From Clostridia bacterium (GTDB lineage: Bacteria > Bacillota > Clostridia > Christensenellales > Borkfalkiaceae), in NCBI GenBank assembly GCA_017467275.1, contig JAFTSN010000022.1, forward strand, positions 1-51,763: a stretch of 51,763 nucleotides of DNA. The letters are read 5' to 3'. The position numbers were made by a program, and so were the translations under genes. This document shows, one piece after another, positions 1-6,292 of the stretch; position 1 is the first letter of the stretch; every line of letters begins with the position of its first letter. The notes below the pieces were generated by a model. That model made no database searches. It saw nothing but the letters and a program-made list of their open reading frames with translations, and was not told the origin of the DNA.

Positions 1-465
1 AGGGATATTGAAGGACGTATTCAAGGGATGCAGGTTCGATTAGATGAAACGGATAGAAGAAAGTTTCGCTGGGTATCCAGTAGTGAAAGAAAAGACGGGT
101 GTAGAGCGGAAGGATGGACACATCTTGCAGGGCCTATAAAGGAAAATATAATCATTACGGAAGGGCCTATGAAAGCGGACGTAATTCATGCGCTTACGGG
201 AGAAACGGTTTTATCTGTTCCAGGCGTTAATTCACTCTCACACTTACAAAAGACGTTGGAAAAGTTGCAAGAAAAAGGATTGAAACGGGTAATGACCGCG
301 TTCGATATGGATTTTTGCGCGAATTTCCACGTTCAAAACGGGTTTAATTCGTTATTATGCCTTCTGGACGATATGAATTTGAGGTTCGGGACTTATACGT
401 GGGATCCACGATATAAAGGCTTGGATGATTTTGTCTGGGAATATATGATGAATAAACAAAGATGA
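1..465 (+). CDS. DUF3854 (Toprim-like) protein, 5'-truncated by window edge
   Basis: The frame is open from base 1 and ends at TGA 463-465, so this is the C-terminal ~154 residues of a longer protein. Visible: an ARDI-like start region leading into GMQVRLDE, then IIITEGPMKADV (the Toprim-type glutamate signature) and a later acidic stretch AFDMDF. These are the features of DUF3854, a primase/Toprim-like domain common in replication or mobilisation proteins of integrative conjugative elements. It is probably intracellular and acts on DNA. It is AT-rich like the genes that follow and is closed by a strong terminator, so it is the last gene of an upstream mobile-element unit. Family call from motif recognition; the N-terminal domains are not visible. 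Confidence 0.75.
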   Translation, partial: RDIEGRIQGMQVRLDETDRRKFRWVSSSERKDGCRAEGWTHLAGPIKENIIITEGPMKADVIHALTGETVLSVPGVNSLSHLQKTLEKLQEKGLKRVMTAFDMDFCANFHVQNGFNSLLCLLDDMNLRFGTYTWDPRYKGLDDFVWEYMMNKQR

Positions 466-467
466 GT

Positions 468-505
468 AATAGGCAAGGATTTCCTTGCCTATTATTTTTG
501 TTTTT
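468..505 (+). terminator. Intrinsic terminator after DUF3854 gene
   Basis: A 12-bp perfect stem (AATAGGCAAGGA / TCCTTGCCTATT) with a 2-nt loop, followed by ATTTTTGTTTTT. It separates the upstream mobile-element operon from the regulatory unit that starts at 561. Confidence 0.9.
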
Positions 506-560
506 GATGTTTTTCGCTAAACAAAGACCTTATACGACAATCTTTTTGGTTCTAGATATA

Positions 561-589
561 TTGAAGGCATTTATGCAGAGTGTTATAAT
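561..589 (+). promoter_or_regulatory. Sigma-A promoter of the ICE regulatory unit
   Basis: TTGAAG (561-566), 17-nt spacer, TATAAT (584-589). Transcription would start near 596 and run through the leader peptide and the hairpin at 808-856 into the sigma-like gene at 948. Confidence 0.75.
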
Positions 590-682
590 ATTATTTGTCT
601 AATATAAGAGAAAAATTGATTTCATTGTAGAAAATGTTTATACGCAATGTCTTTATATGATGTCATTGCGGGAGGGGGATTA

Positions 683-742
683 ATGTTGATTGATTTTATT
701 AGGCGAAACTATTATATTTCAATCAAGAGAGATGAGGGGTAG
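683..742 (+). CDS. 19-aa leader peptide of putative attenuator
   Basis: ATG at 683 sits 8 nt after a very strong GGGAGGGGG ribosome binding site and encodes MLIDFIRRNYYISIKRDEG, ending at TAG 740-742. It lies between a consensus promoter and two hairpins, the second a strong terminator, upstream of a Tn916 Orf7-like gene. Tn916 itself has a short leader ORF (orf12) whose translation controls read-through towards the element's regulatory genes; this is laid out in the same way. The peptide sequence probably matters less than ribosome position over the downstream hairpins. Too short for homology support. Confidence 0.55.
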   Translation: MLIDFIRRNYYISIKRDEG

Positions 743-746
743 TTTG

Positions 747-773
747 GAGTTGTAGTATCCAATGCTACAACTC
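747..773 (+). other. Leader hairpin 1 (no U-tract)
   Basis: GAGTTGTAG (747-755) pairs perfectly with CTACAACTC (765-773) over a 9-nt loop, 4 nt after the leader peptide stop codon. There is no U-run, so it fits a pause or anti-terminator-type element better than a terminator. Confidence 0.5.
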
Positions 774-807
774 TGCATCTATAACATTATATATAATATA
801 TAGACGA

Positions 808-856
808 AAAGCGTTCATAATGGATTATCGGAAATCCATTTATGGGCGCTTTTTAA
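808..856 (+). terminator. Attenuator-type terminator before the sigma-like gene
   Basis: A long stem (AGCGTTCATAATGGATT with AATCCATTTATGGGCGCT, one bulge and two G-U pairs) is followed by TTTTTAATTATTTC. It lies downstream of the leader peptide and upstream of 948 with no intervening promoter that I can see, so transcripts must read through it to express the regulatory genes. Confidence 0.75.
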
Positions 857-947
857 TTATTTCAATCGACATTTTTCATTTCTTTTCGACAATACGTGGC
901 CCTCCAAATATTCTCTTTTTTCAGAATATTAAAACGGAGGATATGAC

Positions 948-1355
948 ATGGATAATTTTGATGTTGAAAATGAAGTTCAGTATAGATTTACAGCATGGCT
1001 TCAAAAATTGGTGAAAAGGGCACGTATTGATTACTTAAGAATGAAACGTAATCATAATAGAGAAGAATCTCTCAGTGATTATTCTGGAGTAAATAATTTT
1101 ACATACGAAATGAAGCTTATACCTGCTAAGAATTTGGAGAAGGGTGAGTATGATTTTGAAAGAGAAGATATAGCGCATGCGTTTTCATTATTAAGTATTA
1201 CCAAAAGAAAGGTTTTACTTTTTTTGTTTGTAGAAGAATTAACACCAAAAGAAATAGCGAAATTACTATCTTGCTCAGAACAATCGGTGTCTAACTTAAA
1301 AAGAAAGGCCTTAAATAAGTTGAAGGAATTATTGGAGGAGAATAATGAATTTTAA
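948..1355 (+). CDS. Sigma-70 region-4-like regulator, Tn916 Orf7-like
   Basis: A 135-aa protein with a C-terminal helix-turn-helix typical of sigma factor region 4 (ELTPKEIAKLLSCSEQSVSN, about residues 98-117), preceded by a region-2-like basic helix. Size and domain match the Orf7-type sigma-like protein of Tn916-family conjugative transposons, which drives expression of element genes. The start is set by GGAGG 8 nt upstream (aacggaggatatgac). It overlaps the next gene by 11 nt, as orf7/orf8 pairs commonly do. It lies under the leader/attenuator at 561-856. Confidence 0.82.
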   Translation: MDNFDVENEVQYRFTAWLQKLVKRARIDYLRMKRNHNREESLSDYSGVNNFTYEMKLIPAKNLEKGEYDFEREDIAHAFSLLSITKRKVLLFLFVEELTPKEIAKLLSCSEQSVSNLKRKALNKLKELLEENNEF

Positions 1356-1527
1356 TCTAATCCTGGAAAAAGCTATAAATGGTGACGAAGAGTCTATACA
1401 AAAAATTTTAAAGATTTATGAACCAATGATAAAAAGTAATTCAAAATGGAGGGGAATACTGGATGAAGATTTAGAAGAATACATAATCATCCGAATAGTA
1501 AAAAACATATCTAAATTTAAAATTTAA
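1345..1527 (+). CDS. HTH_16-type small protein, Tn916 Orf8-like
   Basis: A 60-aa protein beginning MNFNLILEKAINGDEES, the typical opening of the small helix-turn-helix proteins encoded next to Orf7 in Tn916-like elements: a repeated-helix fold with the pattern A-x-x-G-D-x-x-S and a later DLEEYI. The ribosome binding site (ggaggag) lies inside the end of the sigma-like gene, so the two are coupled. It is thought to be a regulatory partner in element transfer; no experimentally fixed function is known to me. The C-terminus (KFKI) looks slightly short for the family. Confidence 0.75.
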   Translation: MNFNLILEKAINGDEESIQKILKIYEPMIKSNSKWRGILDEDLEEYIIIRIVKNISKFKI

Positions 1528-1774
1528 AAAATTTTTAGAAACTGGTTTAAAATCTTGAAAGTTCATTCGTATTTAATAGTGAAGACATCCCGTCTTTGAC
1601 AACTGAATAGCGTTGGCTTAGGAAGGATACAGGAGTATAAGATAGTGTGCGAAGATAAGAGCTCGCCTTATGCAGAATGATTGCATAGCAACACCTGCAA
1701 AAACGCGGTCAGAGTGAGCGTAGGAACTGGCCTTTTCTCAACGTGCAAAAAATTTAATTTAGGAGGGATGCAAA
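1528..1774 (+). ncRNA. Non-coding, hairpin-rich stretch between orf8-like and int modules
   Basis: No convincing ORF in 247 nt. It contains several potential stems: AAGAC/GTCTT (1582-1596), TATGCA/TGCATA (1669-1687), and GGTCAG/CTGGCC (1707-1732) followed by TTTTCTC, which could terminate transcription. An AGGAGGG at 1761-1767 serves the ORF at 1775. It could be a structured regulatory RNA or simply spacer with a weak terminator; I recognise no known RNA family. Confidence 0.3.
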
Positions 1775-1948
1775 TTGGGAACTGATTATCAGAACGCATT
1801 GACAATTTATGTAAAAATATGGTATAATAGTAATAATCTTAAGTGTGAAATGGACGAGCTTATTTTTGGCTATTCCGAAAAAATTTTGTTTTATTTCTAT
1901 TTGGGAGGAAATGAAGGTTTTTATCTTCAAACATACAAAAGGAGGTGA
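1775..1948 (+). CDS. 57-aa TTG-start ORF translationally coupled to integrase (Xis position)
   Basis: TTG at 1775 lies 7 nt after a perfect AGGAGGG, and the frame runs 57 codons (starting MGTDYQNALTIYVKIW and ending FYLQTYKRR) to TGA 1946-1948. The stop overlaps the GTG start of the integrase as GTGA, the usual sign of coupled translation, and the AGGAGG that would serve the integrase lies within the last codons. Small ORFs in this position in Tn916-like elements encode excisionases, but this sequence does not resemble the Tn916 Xis I know and carries no obvious helix-turn-helix. Function unknown; coding status inferred from signals only. Confidence 0.5.
   Translation: MGTDYQNALTIYVKIWYNSNNLKCEMDELIFGYSEKILFYFYLGGNEGFYLQTYKRR
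1799..1828 (+). promoter_or_regulatory. Consensus sigma-A promoter inside the 57-aa ORF
   Basis: TTGACA (1799-1804), 18-nt spacer, TATAAT (1823-1828). It would give a shorter transcript for the integrase. The surrounding DNA is AT-rich, so chance occurrence is possible, but both hexamers are exact. Confidence 0.55.
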
Positions 1949-3192
1949 AACGACAAGATTTAGCAAAAGTTCTACAGTGTTTAGAACAAATTCCAGACTA
2001 TAAGAGTCGTTCGTTCGCTACAGAGTTAATGCTCAAAGCGGCGAGTGAATCCGTAGAATTGGAAAGAATTAAAAAAACTCCAGCTTATGTGGAAGATAAG
2101 CTGAAGGAAGAAGAAAAGACAGTCACCTATCTTAAATTTACTAAAAAGGAGATAGAAGGAATGTCGGACAACTTAAAAAGATTATTTGCTATTAATGACA
2201 AAATTGTTACGTATCGAATTGTAAGAGGAATGTATCAAGCGAGATTTCGCCGTGATGGGTATTCTATAGAGGTTGCAGCCAAAACTTTTGACACTATGAA
2301 GTTAAAGTTTATGGAGAAGCTCAAAGAAGTTGATGCTGAAAGGAAACATGCAAAATTTCCGCTTTTTAGTGAGTTTGTGGAAGAATGGTTGAAAATTAAG
2401 AAACAAACTGTTAAAGAAAGCACCTTTCATTCTTATACCAACTTGGCAAAATCGACTGTATTGCCGGGACTTGGCGACAAATACATAAACGAAATCACAA
2501 GAAAAGATTTGCAGGAATTTTTGTTTAGTTTGACTGATGCGGGTAAAAACCGTACCGCTCAAAAGTTAAAACAGATGCTTTCGGCGATGTTTGATGTGAT
2601 TTGCGATGACTATCCAAGTATTTCTAATCCGACAAAAAAACTGGTATTAAGCCATTACGAAGTTAAAAAAGGTAGAGCATTTACAAAAGAAGAAGAATAC
2701 GAGATTATCGAATTCTGCAAAGCAAATCCTCATTTTTATGGGAACTCAGCTCTTTTAGTGATGATGTATACTGGAATGCGCGTAGGTGAATTACCGAGTT
2801 TGAAGGTTGAAGGCGATTTTATAACTTGCGTATCATTAAAAACTAGAAAAGGGTATAAAGAGATTGTGAGAACTATTCCAATTTCACCTATGATGCAAAA
2901 AGTTTTACCGCTTATTGATTTTGATAAGGCAAGAGACGCAAGCCAATTTACTTCGCGAGATGCCTTGAAAAGAATATTTAAAGATAGACATATACATGAA
3001 TTTCGTTATACATTCATTACAAGGGCGAAGGAATGCGGTTGTAATCCAGAGGCAGTTATGATTTGGGTTGGTCATGAGTTCGATAAGGACGTTGTGACCA
3101 GTAGAGTTGATAGAGGATATACAACCTACTCGAAAGAGTACTTTAAGTCGGAAATTAACAAAATCGACTACGAATTGGGTCAAAAATGTTAA
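1945..3192 (+). CDS. Tyrosine recombinase / integrase of the mobile element
   Basis: A 415-aa integrase. About residues 82-125 look like the arm-binding domain, 138-197 the SAM-like core-binding domain (FSEFVEEWLKIKKQTVKEST), and 240-400 the catalytic domain with R279 (YTGMRVGEL), H351-x-x-R354 (HEFRYTF), G376-H377 and the probable nucleophile Y392 (RGYTTYS). These residues are as expected for an active phage-type integrase that excises and integrates the element. The first ~80 residues are not recognisable. The start is GTG 1945, overlapping the upstream stop (GTGA); the Shine-Dalgarno sequence overlaps it, so translation probably depends on coupling. The gene points towards a tRNA-Leu 130 bp downstream, the typical attachment-site arrangement. 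Confidence 0.9.
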   Translation: MKRQDLAKVLQCLEQIPDYKSRSFATELMLKAASESVELERIKKTPAYVEDKLKEEEKTVTYLKFTKKEIEGMSDNLKRLFAINDKIVTYRIVRGMYQARFRRDGYSIEVAAKTFDTMKLKFMEKLKEVDAERKHAKFPLFSEFVEEWLKIKKQTVKESTFHSYTNLAKSTVLPGLGDKYINEITRKDLQEFLFSLTDAGKNRTAQKLKQMLSAMFDVICDDYPSISNPTKKLVLSHYEVKKGRAFTKEEEYEIIEFCKANPHFYGNSALLVMMYTGMRVGELPSLKVEGDFITCVSLKTRKGYKEIVRTIPISPMMQKVLPLIDFDKARDASQFTSRDALKRIFKDRHIHEFRYTFITRAKECGCNPEAVMIWVGHEFDKDVVTSRVDRGYTTYSKEYFKSEINKIDYELGQKC

Positions 3193-3259
3193 AAACTAAC
3201 AAAAAAGAGCCAAAAGGACGGTTTTAAGGGTAGATTTCCCGAATAAAAGGCTAAATTTA

Positions 3260-3278
3260 GTTCCCAATTAGTTCCCAA
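3260..3278 (+). repeat. Tandem 11-bp repeats, candidate integrase arm sites
   Basis: TTAGTTCCCAA occurs twice in tandem (3257-3267 and 3268-3278), giving an exact 11-bp period, one helical turn, between the integrase gene and tRNA-Leu. The reverse complement TTGGGAAC is at 1775-1782. Tandem short direct repeats near the ends are typical arm-type binding sites of Tn916/lambda-like integrases. Confidence 0.5.
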
Positions 3279-3287
3279 TGCTAACAA

Positions 3288-3321
3288 AAAAGGGTAAAAC
3301 CCGAAGATTTTACCCTGATTT
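3288..3321 (+). terminator. Terminator after integrase
   Basis: AGGGTAAAA (3291-3299) pairs with TTTTACCCT (3308-3316), followed by GATTTTGG. It closes the integrase transcript before the oppositely oriented tRNA-Leu. Confidence 0.65.
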
Positions 3322-3410
3322 TGGTGCCGCTGGCCGGACTTGAACCGGCACGAAAGGTTAATTTCGATGGATTTTAAGTCCATTGCGTCTGCCTATTCCG
3401 CCACAACGGC
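3322..3410 (-). tRNA. tRNA-Leu(UAA), intact, CCA encoded
   Basis: Cloverleaf on the minus strand: acceptor GCCGTTG / CAGCGGC, anticodon stem ATGGA-CTTAAAA-TCCAT with anticodon TAA, a long class II variable arm, T-arm GCCGGTTCAAGTCCGGC, and encoded CCA. Its 3' end faces the integrase. It lies beyond the terminator (3541-3569) of the neighbouring tRNA operon and has a 40-bp partial copy just upstream, so it may be element-borne. Confidence 0.95.
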
Positions 3411-3430
3411 ATGTGTATGTTAAGTTTTTT

Positions 3431-3474
3431 GTGAATTGTTATCAATTTTGACGCAAGGTGTGAATTTTTATCAA
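3431..3474. repeat. Pair of 15-bp direct repeats between tRNA-Leu and its fragment
   Basis: GTGAATTGTTATCAA (3431-3445) and GTGAATTTTTATCAA (3460-3474) differ at one base and are offset by 29 bp. They fill the 72-bp interval between the intact tRNA-Leu and the truncated copy; they are possible recombinase or excisionase sites. Confidence 0.5.
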
Positions 3475-3482
3475 CGCCAAAA

Positions 3483-3522
3483 ATTTTAAGTCCCTTGCGT
3501 CTGCCTATTCCACCACAGCGGC
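3483..3522 (-). pseudogene. tRNA-Leu(UAA) 5' half, truncated in the anticodon loop
   Basis: 40 bp, identical at 37 positions to the 5' 40 nt of the intact tRNA-Leu (3371-3410): acceptor GCCGCTG, D-arm, and anticodon loop CTTAAAA. Homology stops exactly one base after the anticodon loop. The differences (GCTG in the acceptor, AGGGA in the anticodon stem) show it derives from a different tRNA-Leu allele, not a recent copy. Read as the remnant of the host gene split by integration. Confidence 0.75.
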
Positions 3523-3540
3523 ATAAAATATTTAATTAAG

Positions 3541-3569
3541 AAAAACGCCGAAATTCTTCGGCGTTTTTC
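3541..3569 (-). terminator. Terminator of the Val-Gly-Cys tRNA operon
   Basis: AAAAACGCCGAA-ATTC-TTCGGCGTTTTT, a perfect 12-bp palindrome with T-runs on both strands, just after the 3' end of tRNA-Cys. Confidence 0.85.
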
Positions 3570-3579
3570 CTACTTGCTT

Positions 3580-3654
3580 TGGAGGCGCCACCCGGATTTG
3601 AACCGGGGCATAAAGGTTTTGCAGACCTTGGCCTTACCACTTGGCTATAGCGCC
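3580..3654 (-). tRNA. tRNA-Cys(GCA)
   Basis: Acceptor GGCGCTA / TGGCGCC, anticodon loop CTGCAAA (GCA), T-arm CCCGGTTCAAATCCGGG, CCA encoded. Last tRNA of the minus-strand operon. Confidence 0.95.
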
Positions 3655-3703
3655 GCTTTGCCCTCAAGCACGGGCATTTATGGAAAAAACAGTACGAAAC
3701 TTT

Positions 3704-3778
3704 TGGAGCGGGAAACGAGACTCGAACCCGCGACATTCACCTTGGCAAGGTGACGCTCTACCACTGAGCTATTCCCGC
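3704..3778 (-). tRNA. tRNA-Gly(GCC)
   Basis: Acceptor GCGGGAA / TTCCCGC, anticodon loop TTGCCAA (GCC), T-arm GCGGGTTCGAGTCTCGT, CCA encoded. Middle gene of the tRNA operon. Confidence 0.95.
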
Positions 3779-3805
3779 ATATTAAATTTCGTACTGTTTT
3801 CCTGT

Positions 3806-3881
3806 TGGTGGAAGTTATAGGGATCGAACCTATGACCCTCTGCTTGTAAGGCAGATGCTCTCCCAGCTGAGCTAAACTTCC
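3806..3881 (-). tRNA. tRNA-Val(UAC)
   Basis: Acceptor GGAAGTT / AACTTCC, anticodon loop CTTACAA (TAC), T-arm TAGGTTCGATCCCTA, CCA encoded. First gene of the tRNA operon. Confidence 0.95.
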
Positions 3882-3894
3882 AAAGAGCTTATAT

Positions 3895-3923
3895 ACTATA
3901 TCACATCTCACGCCGAAAAGCAA
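3895..3923 (-). promoter_or_regulatory. Promoter of the tRNA operon
   Basis: On the minus strand TTGCTT (3918-3923), 17-nt spacer, TATAGT (3895-3900), just upstream of tRNA-Val. The following 3924-4092 has no gene; a GC-rich hairpin GCTCGCGCGCTCC / GGAGCGCGCGGGC at about 4048-4085 probably ends the GH42 transcript although it lacks a clear U-tract. Confidence 0.7.
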
Positions 3924-4092
3924 GCGTTTTTTGTGCCTTTCAAAAATTTTTTCAAAAAAAGTTCGCGCGCACTCTTTTCGTTCGTTTTCTTGCCCTTTCC
4001 TATTCCCACCTGTTTATTATATGACGACCGTATCCCAACGTGTTCTAATCGCCCGCGCGCTCCGCTTTACGGGAGCGCGCGAGCCCTGTCTT

Positions 4093-6117
4093 TCAACGCT
4101 TTAAAATACGCATTCCATAGCCATCAACGCCGACGGTTAAAACCTTCTCGCCCGTGAGCATATCCTCATACTCGTTCCCGAGCGCAATATTTTCCTTCCT
4201 TTCCGCCGAGTAATTTTCAATGAACAAATACACGGTATCCCCGTCCGTTCGGGTATGCGCAGTGACGCCTGCGGGCAATTCAGGCACAGCCCCCTCTATC
4301 CCGAGCTCTTTCATGATCGTAAAAAACACACAATCCTTAAATTCGCCCGTGTCGCGGAACGCCTGATAATAGGCTTTCCCCTTTCCGTACTTGTTCACAG
4401 TGTAGGCAGGTGTTCCGTTATAAAATTCTTTCGAATACCGCGCAAGCACTTTTGCTCCACGCTCGTGCAGCACCTCCGCATAGTCCTTCGTCGCATACCT
4501 GGTGCCCCCATTTAAGGTTATTTCCCCTCTCTCCTCGGGATATAACGAGTCGATTTCCTCATTCCAGAGCCCGAACACCTCTTTGAGCTCCGCCGCAGGG
4601 AACCCACCGAGATAGCAAAGATCAGACTCGTTCACCATGCCGAGCATATACGTTGCATAAAACGTCCCGCCCTGCTCCACGTAGGAAGCAATCTTTTGGA
4701 TCATTGCCCGATCGGTCATATACAGCATGGGCGCAATCACAAGATCATAAGCGGAAAAATCCTTTTGCGGTCCGATCACGTCCACCGCGACCCCACGCCG
4801 CCAGAACGGCTTATAATATTCGACGCACGTCTCCTCGTACTTCTTGTCTTTGAGTTGAAATCCCTGACAGTTATCGAGCGCCCACCAATTTTCCCAATCA
4901 AACAAAATCGCCACACGCGCCTTAACCGTCGTTCCCGCCGCCTCGTCGATCTTCTTGAGAATCTCTCCCGTCCGCTTGATCTCGCCGAATACACGCGTTT
5001 GATTCGTCCCCACATGATCTACGACCGCCCCGTGAAATTTCTCAACGCTCCCACGGCTCTTACGCCACTGAAAATACTGCACGGTGTCACTTCCGTGCGC
5101 GATCGCCTGTAACGCCGCCAATGTGTCCATCCCAGGGCGTTTAAGCTTATTATACGACTTCCAATTCGTGAGCCCAGGCGCGCTCTCCATCATCATATGC
5201 GCGCGCCCTTTCAACGCACGGAAATAGTCGTGCCAAAACGCAGAACGGCAAGCTTCGTAATCCCCCCTCGGCGAATGCCAATCGGGATAATTATCCCAAG
5301 ACGCAACGTCGAGCACGTCCTCGAATTTATTATAGTCAAGCCCATAAAACGCGGTCATCATATTGGTGGTCACGGGCATTTCGGGCGTAATTCTTCTTAA
5401 CGGCTCGCTCTCCGAGCGCATAAAATCCACCGTCTGTGCCGTGACGAACCGCTTCCAATCCAGCCGCAGACCAAGAACAGACTCGTCGGTCAACGGCGTG
5501 GGCGCTTCAATCTGCTCGAAATTATCATAATTATGACTCCAAAAAGTGGACCAGTACGCCTTATTGAGCGCCTGAATATCCCCGTTGTACCGCTCCCTCA
5601 AATACGCACGGAACGCCTCTTGACAAAGCGGACAAAAGCACTCGCCGCTATATTCATTAGAGACGTGCCAAGCCACTACAGCAGGGTGTTTGCCGTAGCG
5701 TTCGGCAAGTAAAGCGTTGATTTTTTGCACCTTTTCGCGATAAATTGGCGAAGTCGGACAATGATTGTGCCTACCGCTGAATCCAAAGCGTTCCCGACTA
5801 TCGCTTACCCGCAAAACTTCGGGATATTTTTGCGCGAGCCAACGCGGACGCGACCCCGACGGCGTCGCCAAAACCACACGCCCGCCGTTTTGATATATCT
5901 TGTCTATAACCTCGTCCAAAAAAGAAAAGTCGTAGCGCCCCTCCTCGGGCTCAAGCACCGCCCACGAAAAGATACCCACCGTCATTTCGTTACAGTTCGC
6001 TTCCCGCATCAACCGCATATCTTCGTCCCAAACCTCTTTCACGTCTATCCACTGCTCGGGATTATAATCGCCACCGTGCAAAAAATATGGAAATTTTTCA
6101 TTGATATATTTTTTCAT
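4093..6117 (-). CDS. GH42 beta-galactosidase
   Basis: 674 aa, the usual GH42 length, without a signal peptide, so it acts on beta-galactosides in the cytoplasm. N-terminal TIM barrel (about 1-390) opens with FLHGGDYNPEQW. The acid/base is E155 in WHVSNEY and the nucleophile E311 in MMMESAPG, spacing as in the characterised Thermus enzyme. C120, C160, C162 and C165 match the zinc-cluster cysteines of GH42. A trimerisation domain and a small C-terminal beta domain follow. It is a single-gene unit with its own promoter (6202-6230). The start ATG 6117 has AGGAGAAACGGTT upstream. No linked galactose genes are visible, so the natural substrate is open. Confidence 0.95.
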   Translation of the reverse strand: MKKYINEKFPYFLHGGDYNPEQWIDVKEVWDEDMRLMREANCNEMTVGIFSWAVLEPEEGRYDFSFLDEVIDKIYQNGGRVVLATPSGSRPRWLAQKYPEVLRVSDSRERFGFSGRHNHCPTSPIYREKVQKINALLAERYGKHPAVVAWHVSNEYSGECFCPLCQEAFRAYLRERYNGDIQALNKAYWSTFWSHNYDNFEQIEAPTPLTDESVLGLRLDWKRFVTAQTVDFMRSESEPLRRITPEMPVTTNMMTAFYGLDYNKFEDVLDVASWDNYPDWHSPRGDYEACRSAFWHDYFRALKGRAHMMMESAPGLTNWKSYNKLKRPGMDTLAALQAIAHGSDTVQYFQWRKSRGSVEKFHGAVVDHVGTNQTRVFGEIKRTGEILKKIDEAAGTTVKARVAILFDWENWWALDNCQGFQLKDKKYEETCVEYYKPFWRRGVAVDVIGPQKDFSAYDLVIAPMLYMTDRAMIQKIASYVEQGGTFYATYMLGMVNESDLCYLGGFPAAELKEVFGLWNEEIDSLYPEERGEITLNGGTRYATKDYAEVLHERGAKVLARYSKEFYNGTPAYTVNKYGKGKAYYQAFRDTGEFKDCVFFTIMKELGIEGAVPELPAGVTAHTRTDGDTVYLFIENYSAERKENIALGNEYEDMLTGEKVLTVGVDGYGMRILKR

Positions 6118-6201
6118 AACCGTTTCTCCTGTCTCCGTTTAATGCTATAAAGACTTAATCCAAAAATCCGCTTTTGAGGCGGGTTCGGCTTATTCTTTTA
6201 T

Positions 6202-6230
6202 AGTATAGCACATACTTTCGGATATTTCAA
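6202..6230 (-). promoter_or_regulatory. Promoter of GH42 gene
   Basis: Minus strand TTGAAA (6225-6230), 17 nt, TATACT (6202-6207). A short CCGCC/AAAGCGG hairpin lies in the leader; no clear operator recognised. Confidence 0.7.
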
Positions 6231-6240
6231 GTTTTTGACA

Positions 6241-6275
6241 ACAAAAAACAAACCCCGCCCTAGCAGAGTTTGTTC
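6241..6275 (-). terminator. Terminator of acidic zinc-ribbon gene
   Basis: AACAAACTC / GGGTTTGTT on the minus strand followed by TTTTGTTG, 18 nt past the stop of the gene at 6293. Confidence 0.75.
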
Positions 6276-6292
6276 TTCATAACTGATAGCTC

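Noticed and set aside
820-1014. Open frame of 64 codons overlapping the sigma-like gene start
   Set aside because: It begins inside the attenuator hairpin, has no ribosome binding site, and is replaced by the well-supported ATG at 948.
1799-1828. The sole promoter for the integrase
   Set aside because: Kept only as a possible internal promoter, because the upstream TTG-start ORF with its own strong ribosome binding site implies a longer transcript as well.
3541-3569. Possible CRISPR or other array near the tRNA cluster
   Set aside because: The palindromes are single terminators; there are no regularly spaced repeats anywhere in the window.
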